Positions 1-12,587 of a stretch of 64,000 nt of DNA are shown one piece after another. The notes below the pieces were generated by a model. The model was not told the DNA's origin, did no database searches, and saw only the letters and a program-made list of their open reading frames with translations. Positions within the stretch are counted from its first letter, which is position 1; every line of letters begins with the position of its first letter. The translations under genes and the position numbers were made by a program. Source of the stretch: Paraspadella gotoi (taxonomy: Eukaryota > Chaetognatha); contig CM119265.1 of NCBI GenBank assembly GCA_051294375.1, positions 17,620,081-17,684,080 of the forward strand, given 5' to 3'.

Positions 1-554
1 ACCATATATTTATATTTGTAAATAGCACCATCGTGAAGTTATTTAAAACAAAAAATTGCACCGTTTCTTTCCATTTCGTCGCATTTTCGTCGCATTTTCA
101 CCTCGCTTCTTTCACATTATCGCCGAAAATTCGTCGCTTCGCTGATTGCGCCAAAAATGGCATCCGAGTGCCATTTTTGGGATGAGGGGGANNNNNNNNN
201 NNNNNNNNNNNNNNNNNNNNNNNNNNNNNNNNNNNNNNNNNNNNNNNNNNNNNNNNNNNNNNNNNNNNNNNNNNNNNNNNNNNNNNNNNNNNNNNNNNNN
301 NNNNNNNNNNTTTTTTTTTTTTCTCTTCACGATATTTTTATAACCCAAATGATTTCTCAAAATTGTTTTATTATATTAATTTGTCTCTAATAATTCTACT
401 CGTATTCAGCACGATGCGAAGGATAACGAAAAATATCATCGCAGTTTTCAAACCTGTGACTTTTTATACGATTTAGACCCATTGCATTGCATTGGGCATT
501 GGGACGTTAAAATTTATTTGTTAGAATCAAAATCGTAAACATTTTCTTTACATT

Positions 555-600
555 GTCTCCAACATCATCGTCATCATCGTCGTCGTCGTCAACGTCATTT
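555..600. repeat. Imperfect ATC/GTC trinucleotide repeat
   Basis: The stretch reads as alternating ATC and GTC triplets (cat/cgt in the other phase). Similar degenerate GTC/ATC runs recur at 18674-18720, 58637-58782 and 63790-63865, so this is a genome-wide habit and not a local coding repeat. Confidence 0.75.
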
Positions 601-705
601 GACTTCCTTTCTTCTTCCAACCTTCCTTCCTTTTTTCTTTCGCCAAAGTTAACGCAATTTGCGCGTAAATCAATTTAGATCAATGGCGCACAATTGATCC
701 CGCTG

Positions 706-738
706 GGGGAGGAGGAGGAGTAGGAAGAGGAGGAGGAG

Positions 739-774
<36 letters not shown>
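706..774. repeat. GGA run followed by GA dinucleotide repeat
   Basis: A purine-only GGA-rich stretch leads into an uninterrupted GA run ending at 774. It is one of many GA/CT tracts in the window, found in both orientations. Confidence 0.85.
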
Positions 775-778
<4 letters not shown>

Positions 779-1300
779 TACTCAGTTCAAAAGTCTTCGG
801 ATCTCAACCGATTTTTTTTCTTCGTGCAAGGTTTTGGGTAGCGTGGGCTTTTGCGGTCGGCGTGTGTACATATGCAAACCAAAGTATAAACAATAAAAAG
901 TATAACTGAAACAGATAAATAGATGAAATATTTTGCATAATACTAATAAAAATATGGATTATTTCTTTATTCATTTATGATTAAACAGTTATCGCCCAAC
1001 TAAACCTCATCGTCGAAGTTTCCCTCCAAGATTAAACTTTGAAAAGTCAAACGCCGGTGCTCTTTCTTCTCTCCTGATAAAAACGTCAAAGTCAATCCTA
1101 TTAAAGATGGCGGAAAGGGGGGGGCGGTGGTGAGATTTCGAAGAAGTGCGAACGAATCTTAAATTTTCAGGTTCAAAATTCGAAAATTTCGCCGGAGTAT
1201 TATTTTTCATATTTTTTGAGATCCTTCTCGCATAAACGTCAAGTTTGCCGACGCCGGTTCACGCGACAAGACGGAAGCTGCCGCATGCATTGCAGACACT

Positions 1301-1555
1301 ATGTCAGATTGTCAGCGTCCGCGAGAGGCCGCGAATTTATATTTGCATAAGCATTTAAATTTGAGAGCACTTTGTTCTACACCAGTCTTGACAAAATGTA
1401 GACGTTACGGAATAGGAACTACCGCAACCCTCGAAAGAAGTTGTTGCATCCGACCTCTTGTAGCATCCGCGTCTGATGCTGCGACCGGCTCCGAAGACGT
1501 CACCGTCTTCCCCGCCAAATATGCGTTGAAAGATGCGCCCGTCGCCGAAAAGTAA
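1301..1555 (+). CDS. Candidate coding exon, 84 codons, product unknown
   Basis: I do not recognise the product. The 84-codon frame from the ATG at 1301 is the least repetitive open frame in the left flank: mixed amino acids, several Cys residues (positions 4, 25, 33, 48, 49), an Arg/Leu/Ser-rich N-terminal half without acidic residues around 17-50 that could suit an organelle-targeting region, and a C-terminal half with VFPAKY near position 69. A splice-acceptor-like tgcattgcag lies just upstream (about 1285-1294), and the end of the frame overlaps a donor-like aaaaGTAAGA at about 1549-1556, so the stop may be intronic. These signals are consistent with an internal or first exon, but no second exon or homologue could be confirmed. 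Confidence 0.3.
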   Translation: MSDCQRPREAANLYLHKHLNLRALCSTPVLTKCRRYGIGTTATLERSCCIRPLVASASDAATGSEDVTVFPAKYALKDAPVAEK

Positions 1556-2167
1556 GATAAATGACTTCAGACAACTTTCTTTCTTTTTTTTTCTTTCTTC
1601 ACTTTTTTCTTTTATTTTTGCGAATTTTTTTTTTTTTTTGAAAAAGAAAAAAGTAAATAAGGGTCGTCGTTTCTCGACGACGCGACTCGGAAAAGATTTT
1701 TAAGGGGCAAACGGGGTTAAATTTTTGACAGATTTCTTTTTTTTTTGGGGGGGGGTGAGATTTTATGGAGTTTTTTTACTTTGCCTTTTTTTAAGCTCAT
1801 TTATAGGCAGGAATAAAGATTATGTTAGAGGTTTTGCATTAATTTTCTTTCCGATTTTTTTTTTTATTAACCCCTTTTGTATTTTCTATTTTCTTTTGTT
1901 TACGTTGCTCTTTCGTTTTCTTCTTTTTTTCGCGCCGAGTTTGGCGCCAGTCGGAGCTCCTCTCATTACGACCCTTAATTCCACCCGAAAATAAAAAATT
2001 TTCGGTGTCGAGTTTCATCAAAATCAAAATCTGCCGAAAATTGAAAACAAAAATTTTTTTAAAGGAAATAAAATTTCAAAAAAGAAAAAAAAAATCATTT
2101 CGACTTCTCAAACTTCTTCCTTATGAAGATCAAAAATTTAATTCTATGGATTCAAAGAGATCGAAGG

Positions 2168-2173
<6 letters not shown>

Positions 2174-2243
<70 letters not shown>

Positions 2244-2370
2244 GCGCTTCGCGAAAGTGAAATGATAAACTGACAGAAAAACCTTCTATGTTTTTTTCGG
2301 AGGCGCAGGGAAACGAGTAGGCGTGTTGTCAAAACAAAAAGAAGAACTCTCTTCTCTGACTGCTCTCTTG

Positions 2371-2402
<32 letters not shown>

Positions 2403-2435
2403 ATGCTCTCATCTCTCTCTCTCTCTCTCTCTCTC

Positions 2436-2473
<38 letters not shown>

Positions 2474-2490
2474 CTCTCTCTTCTCTCTGC
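2174..2490. repeat. GA tract and facing CT tract (inverted pair)
   Basis: A GA run at about 2174-2243 is followed some 125 bp later by a CT run at about 2370-2490. On one strand the two are complementary, so a transcript through here could form a long GA:CU stem. The CT tract is interrupted by short gtct/catg spacers. Low-complexity Arg-Glu and Leu-Ser frames here are translation artefacts. Confidence 0.85.
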
Positions 2491-2550
2491 AATCTTCACT
2501 CTAATTTGGTCAAAGTTTCCATTTTTTTCTGTTTTCGCTTGTGTTTGCAG

Positions 2551-2801
2551 ATGAGCTCTGGCCACCATTAGGGGTCGCTAATGGCTGCCACATGACATTT
2601 GGCCGAAACTCGGTTCTGCCCCTCTCTTCTGGCCATGCTGAACTCCAAGGGCCCCATTCGGAGCTGGAGGGTGATCACCCCGCCCCTTTTCAGGCCATTG
2701 GCTCCCATTCTTTCTTTTTTTTTCGAAGCAACTCCCTGAAAGTCTTTGCTCACACTTTGCGCTCCCACGCCCCCGAGGGACCCGCCCCCTTTGAACCCTG
2801 A
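2551..2801 (+). CDS. Very tentative exon after a strong acceptor-like site
   Basis: A long pyrimidine-rich stretch ending in gtgtttgcag at 2550 looks like a 3' splice site. The frame continuing through it stays open to 2801 and gives a mixed, Gly/His/Pro-containing peptide of about 80 residues before running into a poly-T/Phe stretch. I recognise no domain. The end coincides with the start of the tandem-repeat region, so any gene would be broken there. The frame could easily be chance. Confidence 0.15.
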
Positions 2802-3532
2802 AATCCTTTGCGAGTTACGAGTCTTTTCTTTTCTCGACCATATCGGCCCCTCAACCCATCCCTCCCGAGCTTCAGGTCGCGACCGCGGCTCAATTCCTTG
2901 AAAGATCTCGTATCCCGATTCACCTTTACCTCTTCTCAGCTCCTTGGTGTAGACTGTAGTAACTATTAAGAGAGTTGTTGCGAGGATTTAACTTGAAACT
3001 CGGAAAGGACCTCTCCCAATCGTCGAGGGGTTTGTCGTCACCCACCCAGAGATCATTGAGCGCTACCTTTCACCCAAAAAACGAAAAGCTCCGCGTGAAA
3101 CACCCACACACTTTCCTTCGCACGCTCCCGCACCGAAGATGGCCCGCTATGGCATTGTTTGGGTTTCGATCCATCGACCGAGAAAAGTCAAGGTCTCGAT
3201 CTTCGGGCAAAAACCGAACAGCGAGTTCAAACGAGGTTCGAACGAGGTTCGAATGGGTCTCGACGAGGTAGTAATGGCATCGAAAGGAGTTCAACTCATC
3301 GGTGATTAAACATCGACTCGTCGTCGATGCCCGGAATTTTTTTTTGTTAACGCCAAGGTCACGCGCGTGCGCGGAAAGGCGAAAAAAAAAGCGCCTGACG
3401 ATTTTTCGACTCTGCTTCAAGTATTGAAGGAAACGCCTTCTTCAAGAGAGTCTGTAAGTAAAGTGTATGACATACATATACTGTATGTATTATTAAGTCC
3501 TCTACGGATCACTGTTTTTTTGTTACTTCACT

Positions 3533-3546
3533 ATTAATCGATTAAT
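3533..3546. other. 14-bp perfect palindrome ATTAATCGATTAAT
   Basis: A self-complementary site present in all three tandem copies (also 8227-8240 and 13699-13712), followed closely by a near-palindromic gacttaataagtc. It could be a homeodomain-type binding site or chance in AT-rich DNA. Persistence in the noisier copy A adds slight weight. Confidence 0.4.
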
Positions 3547-4030
3547 GGTGAAGTTTTATTGACTTAATAAGTCGCCCTTCGTTACTCAACCTTCTGAACC
3601 GGACCTGACCCACCCGCCACGCCCCTCAGCCTCACCAACCTCACTCTCTCTCCGCCGACTTCCGCTTCTTTATTCTCGGCCTTCGCGTCTTCTTATTCCT
3701 TTTCGACCCTTAAACAGAGAGTCGAGCCACAAATGGAGGATTTAGCCCGAGCAAATAAACCCCGCCGAGCCGGGTCCGGGGGGCGGAAGGGGGGAGGGCT
3801 ATAGAAGGCCCCGGTCTAAGAGAGATAACGTAGAAAGGAGAACTGGAGAGTTTCGATCTTCGTGGTGGGAACTTTATGAACGGCGACGTTTTTGAAAATT
3901 TTATTCCGGAGATGATTGAGTTTTTGAGTTTTACTTTCCGGTCTTGAAGAAAAACGGTGAGTGCGAAATGAAAGCTTGCCCTAAACCACTTCCACTATAT
4001 TTTGTCAGAGACTCCATCAAACGCTTTTAC

Positions 4031-4151
<121 letters not shown>

Positions 4152-4655
4152 CTCGATGTCCGGAAATTGACCCCATAATTGATGTTCCTGGAAAAGGTGA
4201 TGTCACATCCGTTGACCTTTTTAAACTCGGGTGAGGAGGTCAGAAAAATGCCGACCAACGAAAACTCTCGGCGACTCGCGTCTGGTTCGGCCATTAAGAG
4301 GAAAGTAGAGGGAAGAAGGACGAGAGGGAAAGAGAGGTTGGACGTGTTGAGAGATAGGTTAGAAGATGGCAGTTAGTCACAATAAATCAATGATAAAAAA
4401 TTGGATAAATATATTCAAATGAGGGCCGAAAATTTATTCGGTCTTTGCATACCAGAAGAAAAAAATTAAAGTAGTAGGAGTGATAATTTATTCACGATGA
4501 AATAGCACAGTACTTCGAAGACTTCTGCCTTCCGCTGATTTCATGTTTGCATATTGCATGTTTGCGTATACTGACCAAATATTGTTATGTAACAAAACGG
4601 AAAGACAACCTTCACATACATATTAATTATAATAGTAATTATATCCGCTTCCGGA

Positions 4656-4696
4656 CACTGGACAAGTGAACACTGGACAGTTGACATTGTCCAGTG
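4656..4696. other. Hairpin CACTGGACAA / TTGTCCAGTG with extra repeat
   Basis: CACTGGACAA at 4656-4665 is perfectly complementary to TTGTCCAGTG at 4687-4696. A second CACTGGACA (4671-4679) lies between them and could pair instead, giving two alternative stems. The element is kept in copies B (9327-9367) and C (14799-14839). It is a possible regulatory or structured RNA element; function unknown. Confidence 0.5.
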
Positions 4697-4812
4697 GAAA
4701 ATCAAGAGATAAGATAAGACAGAAAAGGTTCGGCTAAAACAGAGAAGACAGACAGACAAAGTCCTCTCCCTCGACGGAGGTGGCGACATAGGTGAGAAGA
4801 GGTTAAGCTTCC

Positions 4813-4920
<108 letters not shown>

Positions 4921-7504
4921 CTTCCTTCTCCGACCGCGAGGGGCGTTGAAGAGTCGACCTCCTTTTTTTCCTTCGGGTTTTTTCCTTCAGTTGACCTTTT
5001 GTCTCCTTTTGAGATTTTAGGTCGAAAAAGATTTCAATCATCGCCCGAAAGGGGAAGCGGGGGCAGGAAGAGGGAGGTCGCTGAAGTCGGAGTATGGCTT
5101 GTGTGTCGTAAGGCTTTCCCTCATTTCATTTACATTTTATTCTGTTCAATTTGCTCAAGATGGAAAACTCGGTATCATCTTTATTAGGTGGACTCAGGTG
5201 ACTGCGTCGCAGTGTCGTCTCGCATTCTCAATTACATTTAATTTCGAATTATGAGAAAATACCAAATCTTCCATTCAAAAAACTTTTCACATTGAGTCAG
5301 ATAGCAATGAAAGGACCAAAGATCGGTTGAGGTCATAAGTCTCAATCTCAAGAAAAAAAACTCATTTGAAGTAAAAATCCTGAATTCCATCGAATGCGAA
5401 ATGAAATTGGTTTAAAAGAATGAATGAATGTCAAAGAAGAATCGATGTTTACATAACCATGAAAAATCATTTCGTATCAAGAGATAAAATATGTTCCAAA
5501 CTCGCTCGCTCCCTTCACACGTCTTCATCACTTCACACCAGAGTCCCTATTTCCCTAAAGCCCAAAGGTCCTTCCGGTCAATCCCCATCTCCTCTCGAGG
5601 CCAATCCCTAACCCCAGTTTTCCCAGACCTCGAATGGCCCTCGAATGTTGGGTCAGACTCAGCAAATAATAGGCTCCCATTTTCCGAGCGATTCTCGTCC
5701 ACTTCGTGGGGCCACGACGACGACCATGACGACGACGCCGCTGACGACGCCCGTTTTTCTCGTTGGGTCCAGCGTATTCGTTGGAAATGACGCCGGGACT
5801 TTCTCCAAGATCGGCGCCGACAACTTGCGCCTTTTCGCAGAAGGTGGAAGGAGATTCAAAACGTTATTGACAAACAAAAAATAAACTCTATATATATACT
5901 ATTATTCAATGTTAAATCATTCTTCTTTAAGTTCACATTCCTCTACAGACCGCGAACGGTTCACCCTGTCGTGAGGATCTCTAGTCGGGTCTTGATGGCT
6001 CACTTCACCCTTTTGTCAATCACCCTTCCTCTTACTCTTCCTCCTCTCCTAGACTTTGCCCGTTAATCTTCCTCCCGCTCTTTCCTTTTCTCTCTCTGGA
6101 CGAATCTGGGGTCCGAGAGTGGAGGAATCCATATGTCTTTTGTTCCGAGTCCGACCACCTCATTTCCTCCTTTTCTTTCCTCTCCCTGTCTTTCCTATTT
6201 CTTCTCCTTTCCTCCCTTCTTCCATCTCTCCCGCCTCCCCGCCTCTTTTGTTGATTTATGTGATTTGAGGCCGAAGGATTTCACTCGTGGTTGATAGCCT
6301 CCCCCTCACCCGGCCTCCTCCTCCTCCTCCTCCTCCTCCTCTTTCCAAGGCTAATTACAACAACACAGAGTTTTAGTCGCGAATCCATTAAAGAAATGAA
6401 GGTCAGCCTCTTTGTAATTGTAGGCAACTTGGGCGCGACACAGCCGAGGGGGTGAGCGGAAAGGTAGGGCGGTTGGGGAGTAGGTGGTAAAAGTGGGGGA
6501 CATGGTTAAGAACGGAATTGGTGGAGATGTGCTGACTAGTCACGGCTAAGGGTTTGAAGGACTTGTTAAGATTGTAGTGATATCACCCATGGTATAATTA
6601 CAACTTCCATTATGAACCAAAATCCTTTTCAAAAAGTGAAAGATGGCAACGTTTACATTCTGCTTATCGTTTACTAACCGGCGCTCATTTCTCGTCAATC
6701 ATTCGCGAAGGGAAAGCGGAGGAGATCCCTCGTCGAATACAAGCAATTCCTAATCGTTTACAAGCAATAACTAACCGTTTAAAAGCAAAAGTAATTGAAT
6801 TCCTTGACGACAGAGGGTGAAATTAGGATTTACAAATGTATGTAAAGGAAAAAAGTTATGCCTATGCCTGTGGCTAGANNNNNNNNNNNNNNNNNNNNNN
6901 NNNNNNNNNNNNNNNNNNNNNNNNNNNNNNNNNNNNNNNNNNNNNNNNNNNNNNNNNNNNNNNNNNNNNNNNNNNNNNNNNNNNNNNNNNNNNNNNNNNN
7001 NNNNNNNNNNNNNNNNNNNNNNNNNNNNNNNNNNNNNNNNNNNNNNNNNNNNNNNNNNNNNNNNNNNNNNNNNNNNNNNNNNNNNNNNNNNNNNNNNNNN
7101 NNNNNNNNNNNNNNNNNNNNNNNNNNNNNNNNNNNNNNNNNNNNNNNNNNNNNNNNNNNNNNNNNNNNNNNNNNNNNNNNNNNNNNNNNNNNNNNNNNNN
7201 NNNNNNNNNNNNNNNNNNNNNNNNNNNNNNNNNNNNNNNNNNNNNNNNNNNNNNNNNNNNNNNNNNNNNNNNNNNNNNNNNNNNNNNNNNNNNNNNNNNN
7301 NNNNNNNNNNNNNNNNNNNNNNNNNNNNNNNNNNNNNNNNNNNNNNNNNNNNNNNNNNNNNNNNNNCAATTGTACATTGCTCGGTTCAGTGGAACCAGAA
7401 AGAACGAAAGTGAGACAAAGAAATAATCGATATTCGCGGTGGTTTGAGGTAGTAGCATCTCTCGACTCAGCGACCTTCTCAAAACTTCTCCCGCTGATTC
7501 GATC

Positions 7505-7529
7505 NNNNNNNNNNNNNNNNNNNNNNNNN
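7505..7529. other. 25-N assembly gap at start of copy B
   Basis: A fixed-length gap, so its size carries no information. The sequence after it begins exactly at the first base of the tandem unit, and the sequence before it is the tail of copy A. Confidence 0.95.
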
Positions 7530-8741
7530 TCGGCCCCTCAACCCATTCCCCCCGAGCTTCAGGGTCGCGACGCGGCTCAATTCCTTGAAAGATCTGTATC
7601 CCGATTCACACTTTACCTCTTCTCAGCTCCTTGGTGTAGACTGTAGTAACTATTAAGAGAGTTGTTGCGAGGATTTCAACTTGAAACTCGGAAGGACCTC
7701 GCCCAATCGTCGAGGGGGTTTGTCGTCACCCACCCAGAGATCATTGAGCGCTACCTTTACCCCAAAAACGAAAAGCTCCGCGTGAAACACCCCACACACT
7801 TTCCTTCGCACGCTCCCGCACCGAAGATGGCCCGCTATGGCATTGTTTGGGTTTCGATCCATCGACCGAGAAAAGTCAAGGTCTCGATTCCTCGGGCAAA
7901 AACCGAACAGCGAGTTCAAACGAGGTTCGAACGAGTTCGAATGGGTCTCGAGAGGTAGTAATGGCATCGAAAGGAGTTCAAGCTCATCGTGATTAAAACA
8001 TCCGGACTCGTCGTCGATGCCCGGAATTTTTTATTGTTAACGCCAAGGTCACGCGCGTGCGCGGAAGGCGAAAAAAAAAAAAAAGCCGCCTGACGATTTT
8101 TCGACTCTGCTTCAAGTATTGAAGGAAACGCTTCTTCAAGAGAGTCTTGTAAAGTAAGTGTATGACATACATATACTAGATGTATTATTAAGTCCTCTAC
8201 GGATCACTGTTTTTTTTTACTGCACTATTAATCGATTAATGGTGAAGTTTTATTGACTTAATAAGTCGCCCTTCGTTACTCAACCTTCTGAAACCGGACC
8301 TGACCCACCCGCCACGCCCTCAGCCTCACCAACTCACTCTCTCTCCGCCGACTTCCGCTTCTTTATTCTCGGCCTTCGCGTCTCTTATTCCTTTTCGACC
8401 CTTAAACAGAGAGTCGAGCCACATGGAGGATTTAGCCCGAGCAAATAAACCCCGCCGAGCCGGGTCCGGGGGGCGGAAGGGGGAGGGCTATAGAAGCCCC
8501 GGTCTAAGAGAGATACGTAGAAAGAGACTGGAGAGTTTCGATCTCGTGGTGGGAACTTTATGAACGGCGACGTTTTGAAAATTTTATTCCGGAGATGATT
8601 GAGTTTTTGAGTGTTACTTTCCGGTCTTGAAGAAAAACGGTGAGTGCGAAAATGAAAGCTTGCCCTAAACACTTCCACTATATTTTGTCAGAGACTCCAT
8701 CAAACGCTTTTACTCCTTTCTCTCTCTCTCTCGTCTCTCTC

Positions 8742-8821
<80 letters not shown>

Positions 8822-9482
8822 TCCTCGATGTCCGGAAATTGACCCATAATTGATGTTCCTGGGGAAAAAGGTGATGTCACTCCGTTGACCTTTTTAAACT
8901 CGGGTGAGGAGGTCAGAAAAATGCCGACCAACGAAAACTCCTCGGCGACTCGCGTCTGGTTCGGCCATTAAGAGGAAAGTAGAGGGAAGAAGGACGAGAG
9001 GAAAGAGAGGTTGGACGTGTGAGAGATAGGTTAGAAGATGGCAGTTAGTCACAATAAATCAATTATAAAAATGGATAAATATATTCCAAAGAGGGCCGAA
9101 AATTTTATTCGGTCTTTGCATACCAGAAAGAAAAAATTAAAGTAGTAGGAGTGATAATTTATTCACGATGAAATGACAGTACTTCGAAGACTTCTGCCTC
9201 CGCTGATTTCATGTTTGCATATTGCATGTTTGCGTATTACTGACCAAATATGGTTTATGTAACAAAACGGAAAGACACACCTTCACATACATATTAATTT
9301 ATAATAGTAATATATCCGCTTCCGGACACTGGACAAGTGAACACTGGACAGTTGACATTGTCCAGTGGAAAATTAAGAGATAACATAAGACAGAAAAGTT
9401 CGGCTAAACAGCAGAGAAGACAGACAGACAAAGTCCTCTCCCTCGACGGAGTGGGACATAGGTGAGAAGAGGTTAAGCTTCC

Positions 9483-9523
<41 letters not shown>

Positions 9524-9529
9524 AGAGAT

Positions 9530-9592
<63 letters not shown>

Positions 9593-11540
9593 AGAGAGAA
9601 GAGAGAGAGGTCTTTTCCTTCTCCGACCGCGAGGGGCGTTGAAGAGTCGACCTCCTTTTTTCCTTCGGGTTTTTTCTTCAGTTGACTTTTTTCTCCTTTT
9701 GAGATTTAGGTTCGAAAAAGATTTCAATCATCGCCCGAAAGGGAAGCGGGGCAGGAAGAGGAGGTCGCTGAAGTCGGAGTATGGCTTGTGTGTCGTAAGG
9801 CTTTCCCATTTCATTTACATTTTATTCTGTTCAATTTGCTCAGATGGAAAACTCGGTATCATCTTTATTAGGTGGACTCAGGTGACTGCGTCGCCAGTGT
9901 CGCTCGCATTCTCAATTACATTTAATTCGAATTATGAGAAATACCAATCTTCCATTCAAAAAACTTTTCACATTGAGTCAGATAGCAATGAAAGGACCAA
10001 AGATCGGTTTGAGTATAAGTCTCAATCTCAGAAAAAAAACTCATTTGACAGTAAAAATCCTGATTCCATCCGAATGCGAAATGAAATTGGTTTAAAAGAA
10101 ATGAATGATGTCAAAAGAAGAATCGATGTTTACATAACCATGAAAAATCATTTCGTATCAAGAGATAAAATATGTTCCAAACTCGCTCGCTCCCTTCACA
10201 CGTCTTCATCACTTCACACCAGAGTCCCTATTTCCCTAAAGCCCAAAGGTCTTCCGGTAATCCCATCTCCTCTCGAGGCAATCCCTAACCCAGTTTCCCC
10301 GACTCGAATGGCCCTCGAATGTTGGGTCAGACTCAGCAAATAATAGGCTCCCATTTTCCGAGCGATTCTCGTCCACTTCGTGGGGCACGACGACGACCAT
10401 GACGACGACGCCGCTGACGACGCCCGTTTTTCTCTTTGGGTCCAGCGTATTCGTGGAAATGAACGCCGGGCTTTCTCCAAGATCGGCGCCGACAACTTGC
10501 GCCTTTTCGCAGAAGGTGGAAGGAAGATTCAAAACGTATTGACAAACAAAAAAATAACATCTATATATATACTATTATTCAATGTTAAATCATTCTTCTT
10601 TAAGTTCACATTTCCTCTACAGACCGCAACGGTTCACAGCCTGTCGTGAGGATCTCTAGTCGGGTCTTGATGGCCACTTCCCCAACCTTTTTCAATCACC
10701 TCCTCTTACTCTTCCTCTCTCCTAGACTTTGCCCGATTAATCTTCCTCCCGCTCTTTCCTTTTTCTCTCTCTGGACGAATTTGGGTCCGAGAATTGGAGG
10801 AATCCATGATTCTTTTGTTCCGAGTCCGACCACCTCATTTCCTCCTTTTCTTTCACATGTCTCTATTTCTTCTTCCTTTCTCCCTTCTTCCATCTCTCCC
10901 GCCTCCCCGCCTCTGTTTGGTTGATTTACTGTGATTTGAGGCCGAAGGATTTCACTCGTGGTTGATAGCCTCCCCCTCACCCGGCCTCCTCCTCCTCTCC
11001 TCCTCTCCTCTTTCAAAGGCTAATTACAACACACAGAGTTTTAGTCGCGAATCATTAAAGAAATGAAGGTCAGCCTCTTGTAATTGTAGGCACTTGGGCG
11101 CGACACAGCCGAGGGGGTGAGCGGAAAGGTAGGGCGGTTGGGGAGTAGGTGGTAAAAGTGGGGGACATGGTTAAGAACGGAATTGGTGGAGATGTGCTGA
11201 CTAGTCACGGCTAAGGGTTTGAAGGACTTGTTAAGATTGTAGTGATATCACCCTGGTATAATTACAACTTCCATTATGAACCAAAATCCTTTTCAAAAGT
11301 GAAAGATGGCAACGTTTACATTCCTGCTTATCGTTTACTAACCGGCGCTATTTCTCGTCAATCATTCGCGAAGGGAAAGCGGAGGAGATCCCTCGTCGAA
11401 TACAAGCAATTCCTAATCGTTTACAAGCAATAAACTAACCGTTTAAAAGCAAAAGTAATGAATTCCTTGACGACAGAGGGTGAATTAGGATTTACAAATG
11501 TATGTAAGCGGAAAAAAGTTATGCCTATGCCTGTGGCTAG

Positions 11541-11546
11541 AGAGAG

Positions 11547-11622
<76 letters not shown>
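11541..11622. repeat. GA microsatellite in copy B
   Basis: A GA tract with a few aga/gga interruptions, repeated at about 17013-17094 in copy C. In copy A the sequence stops at the equivalent point with the 488-N gap, so this tract and its GA-rich surroundings are what that gap hides. Further shorter GA-rich blocks lie at about 12010-12230. Confidence 0.9.
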
Positions 11623-11624
<2 letters not shown>

Positions 11625-11639
11625 TGGACGGAAGGAATT

Positions 11640-11890
11640 GGCTTAGGGGCCAAAAGGCGAGGCGAAGGAGCGTTGGACGAAATTGGATTTGATTGGTGCC
11701 TTCGGTTGCACTCGCGAGCGCGGCGGTGGCGGATGACTCGGAAGTGGTGGGTGGAAGATGGGACGATGGTGGTGGCGGTTTGGATGATGCGCGGGGAGGA
11801 GGAGGGTATATGAGAGCGGTCTGGGCGGACGCCATCATGCTGAGGATGACGGCCACTATCAATCTCTCGCCAAGTCGCCGCTCGAGATTG
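11640..11890 (-). CDS. Candidate proline-rich coding exon in copy B
   Basis: I do not recognise the product. Between two GA-rich blocks the minus strand keeps an open frame. It contains a hydrophobic run LIVAVILSMMASAQT resembling a signal-peptide core with an AxA-type cleavage site, followed by Pro/Ser/Thr-rich sequence with PPPP near its start. An identical frame exists in copy C (about 17112-17362); copy A has a gap here. The frame extends on both sides only into GA/CT translation, so true ends are unknown and no clear splice donor was found. The plus strand is also open here, which lowers confidence. Confidence 0.25.
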
Positions 11891-12587
11891 TTTTGGACGC
11901 GAAAAAGAGTCGAAGACCACGAAGACCAGACGGCGCGACAGAATTTTCGCAGATGAGGCGAACTTTGAGCACTGAGCTGTTGGACGTTCGAGACTCCGTG
12001 ACGATGGAGGAGACGAGAGATAGAGAGATGGAGAGAACGAGAGAGAAGAAGAGAGGTAGAGAGCACGAGAGATGAGAGAGAGAAGGAGAGCAGAAAATGA
12101 CCGAAATTGACCGGAGAGAGAGAGAGAGCGAGAGAGAGAGGACGACGAGAGGAAGAGATGTAGGAGTAGAGAGACGCGCGTTGGAGTGAGAGAGAAGGCA
12201 GAGGATGCAGAGAGAGAGAGAGAGAAGAGAATCATCTTGGAGGTCCAGAGTCGTCCCACCCGTCATCGAGTCAAGGTCGACGAGTACGTTTAAACTTTGG
12301 AGATCGAATTACACACGGTTGGACCAGTCAACAAGTTGTTACATTGCTCGGTTCAGTGAACAAGAAAGAACGAAAGTGAGACAAAAGAAATAAATCGATA
12401 TTCGCGGTGCGTTTGAGGTAGTAGCATCTCATCGACTCAAGCGACCCTTCTTCAAAACTTCTCCCGCTGATTCGATCCGGGTCACCACCCCCGCCGACCC
12501 CGCCGACCCCTCTAACCCTGACGCAGCCCCGACACCCCACTCTCCCCCTTCCCTCGAAGACGACTCGGGGATCATCCCGAGCAAAAT

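Larger units (their letters stand above)
1..2842. other. Single-copy left flank, no recognised gene
   Basis: No other copy of this stretch is visible in the window. It holds an unsequenced gap (192-310), a trinucleotide run, GGA/GA microsatellites, a GA/CT inverted pair and two low-confidence candidate exons listed separately. The remainder is T-rich and A-rich intergenic or intronic-looking sequence with long homopolymers (about 1580-1640, 1720-1800 and 1850-1930). No promoter, polyadenylation site or transposon end could be identified with confidence. Confidence 0.6.

Noticed and set aside
6817-7646. Long frames of 179-262 codons spanning N gaps (also 45220-46056, 53252-53998 and 54825-55584)
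   Set aside because: They are open only because unknown bases contain no stop codons.
9639-10343. 234-codon frame in tandem copy B (repeated at 15111-15815)
   Set aside because: The composition is not protein-like, the frame is interrupted by indels in copy A, and the identical second copy gives no independent support.
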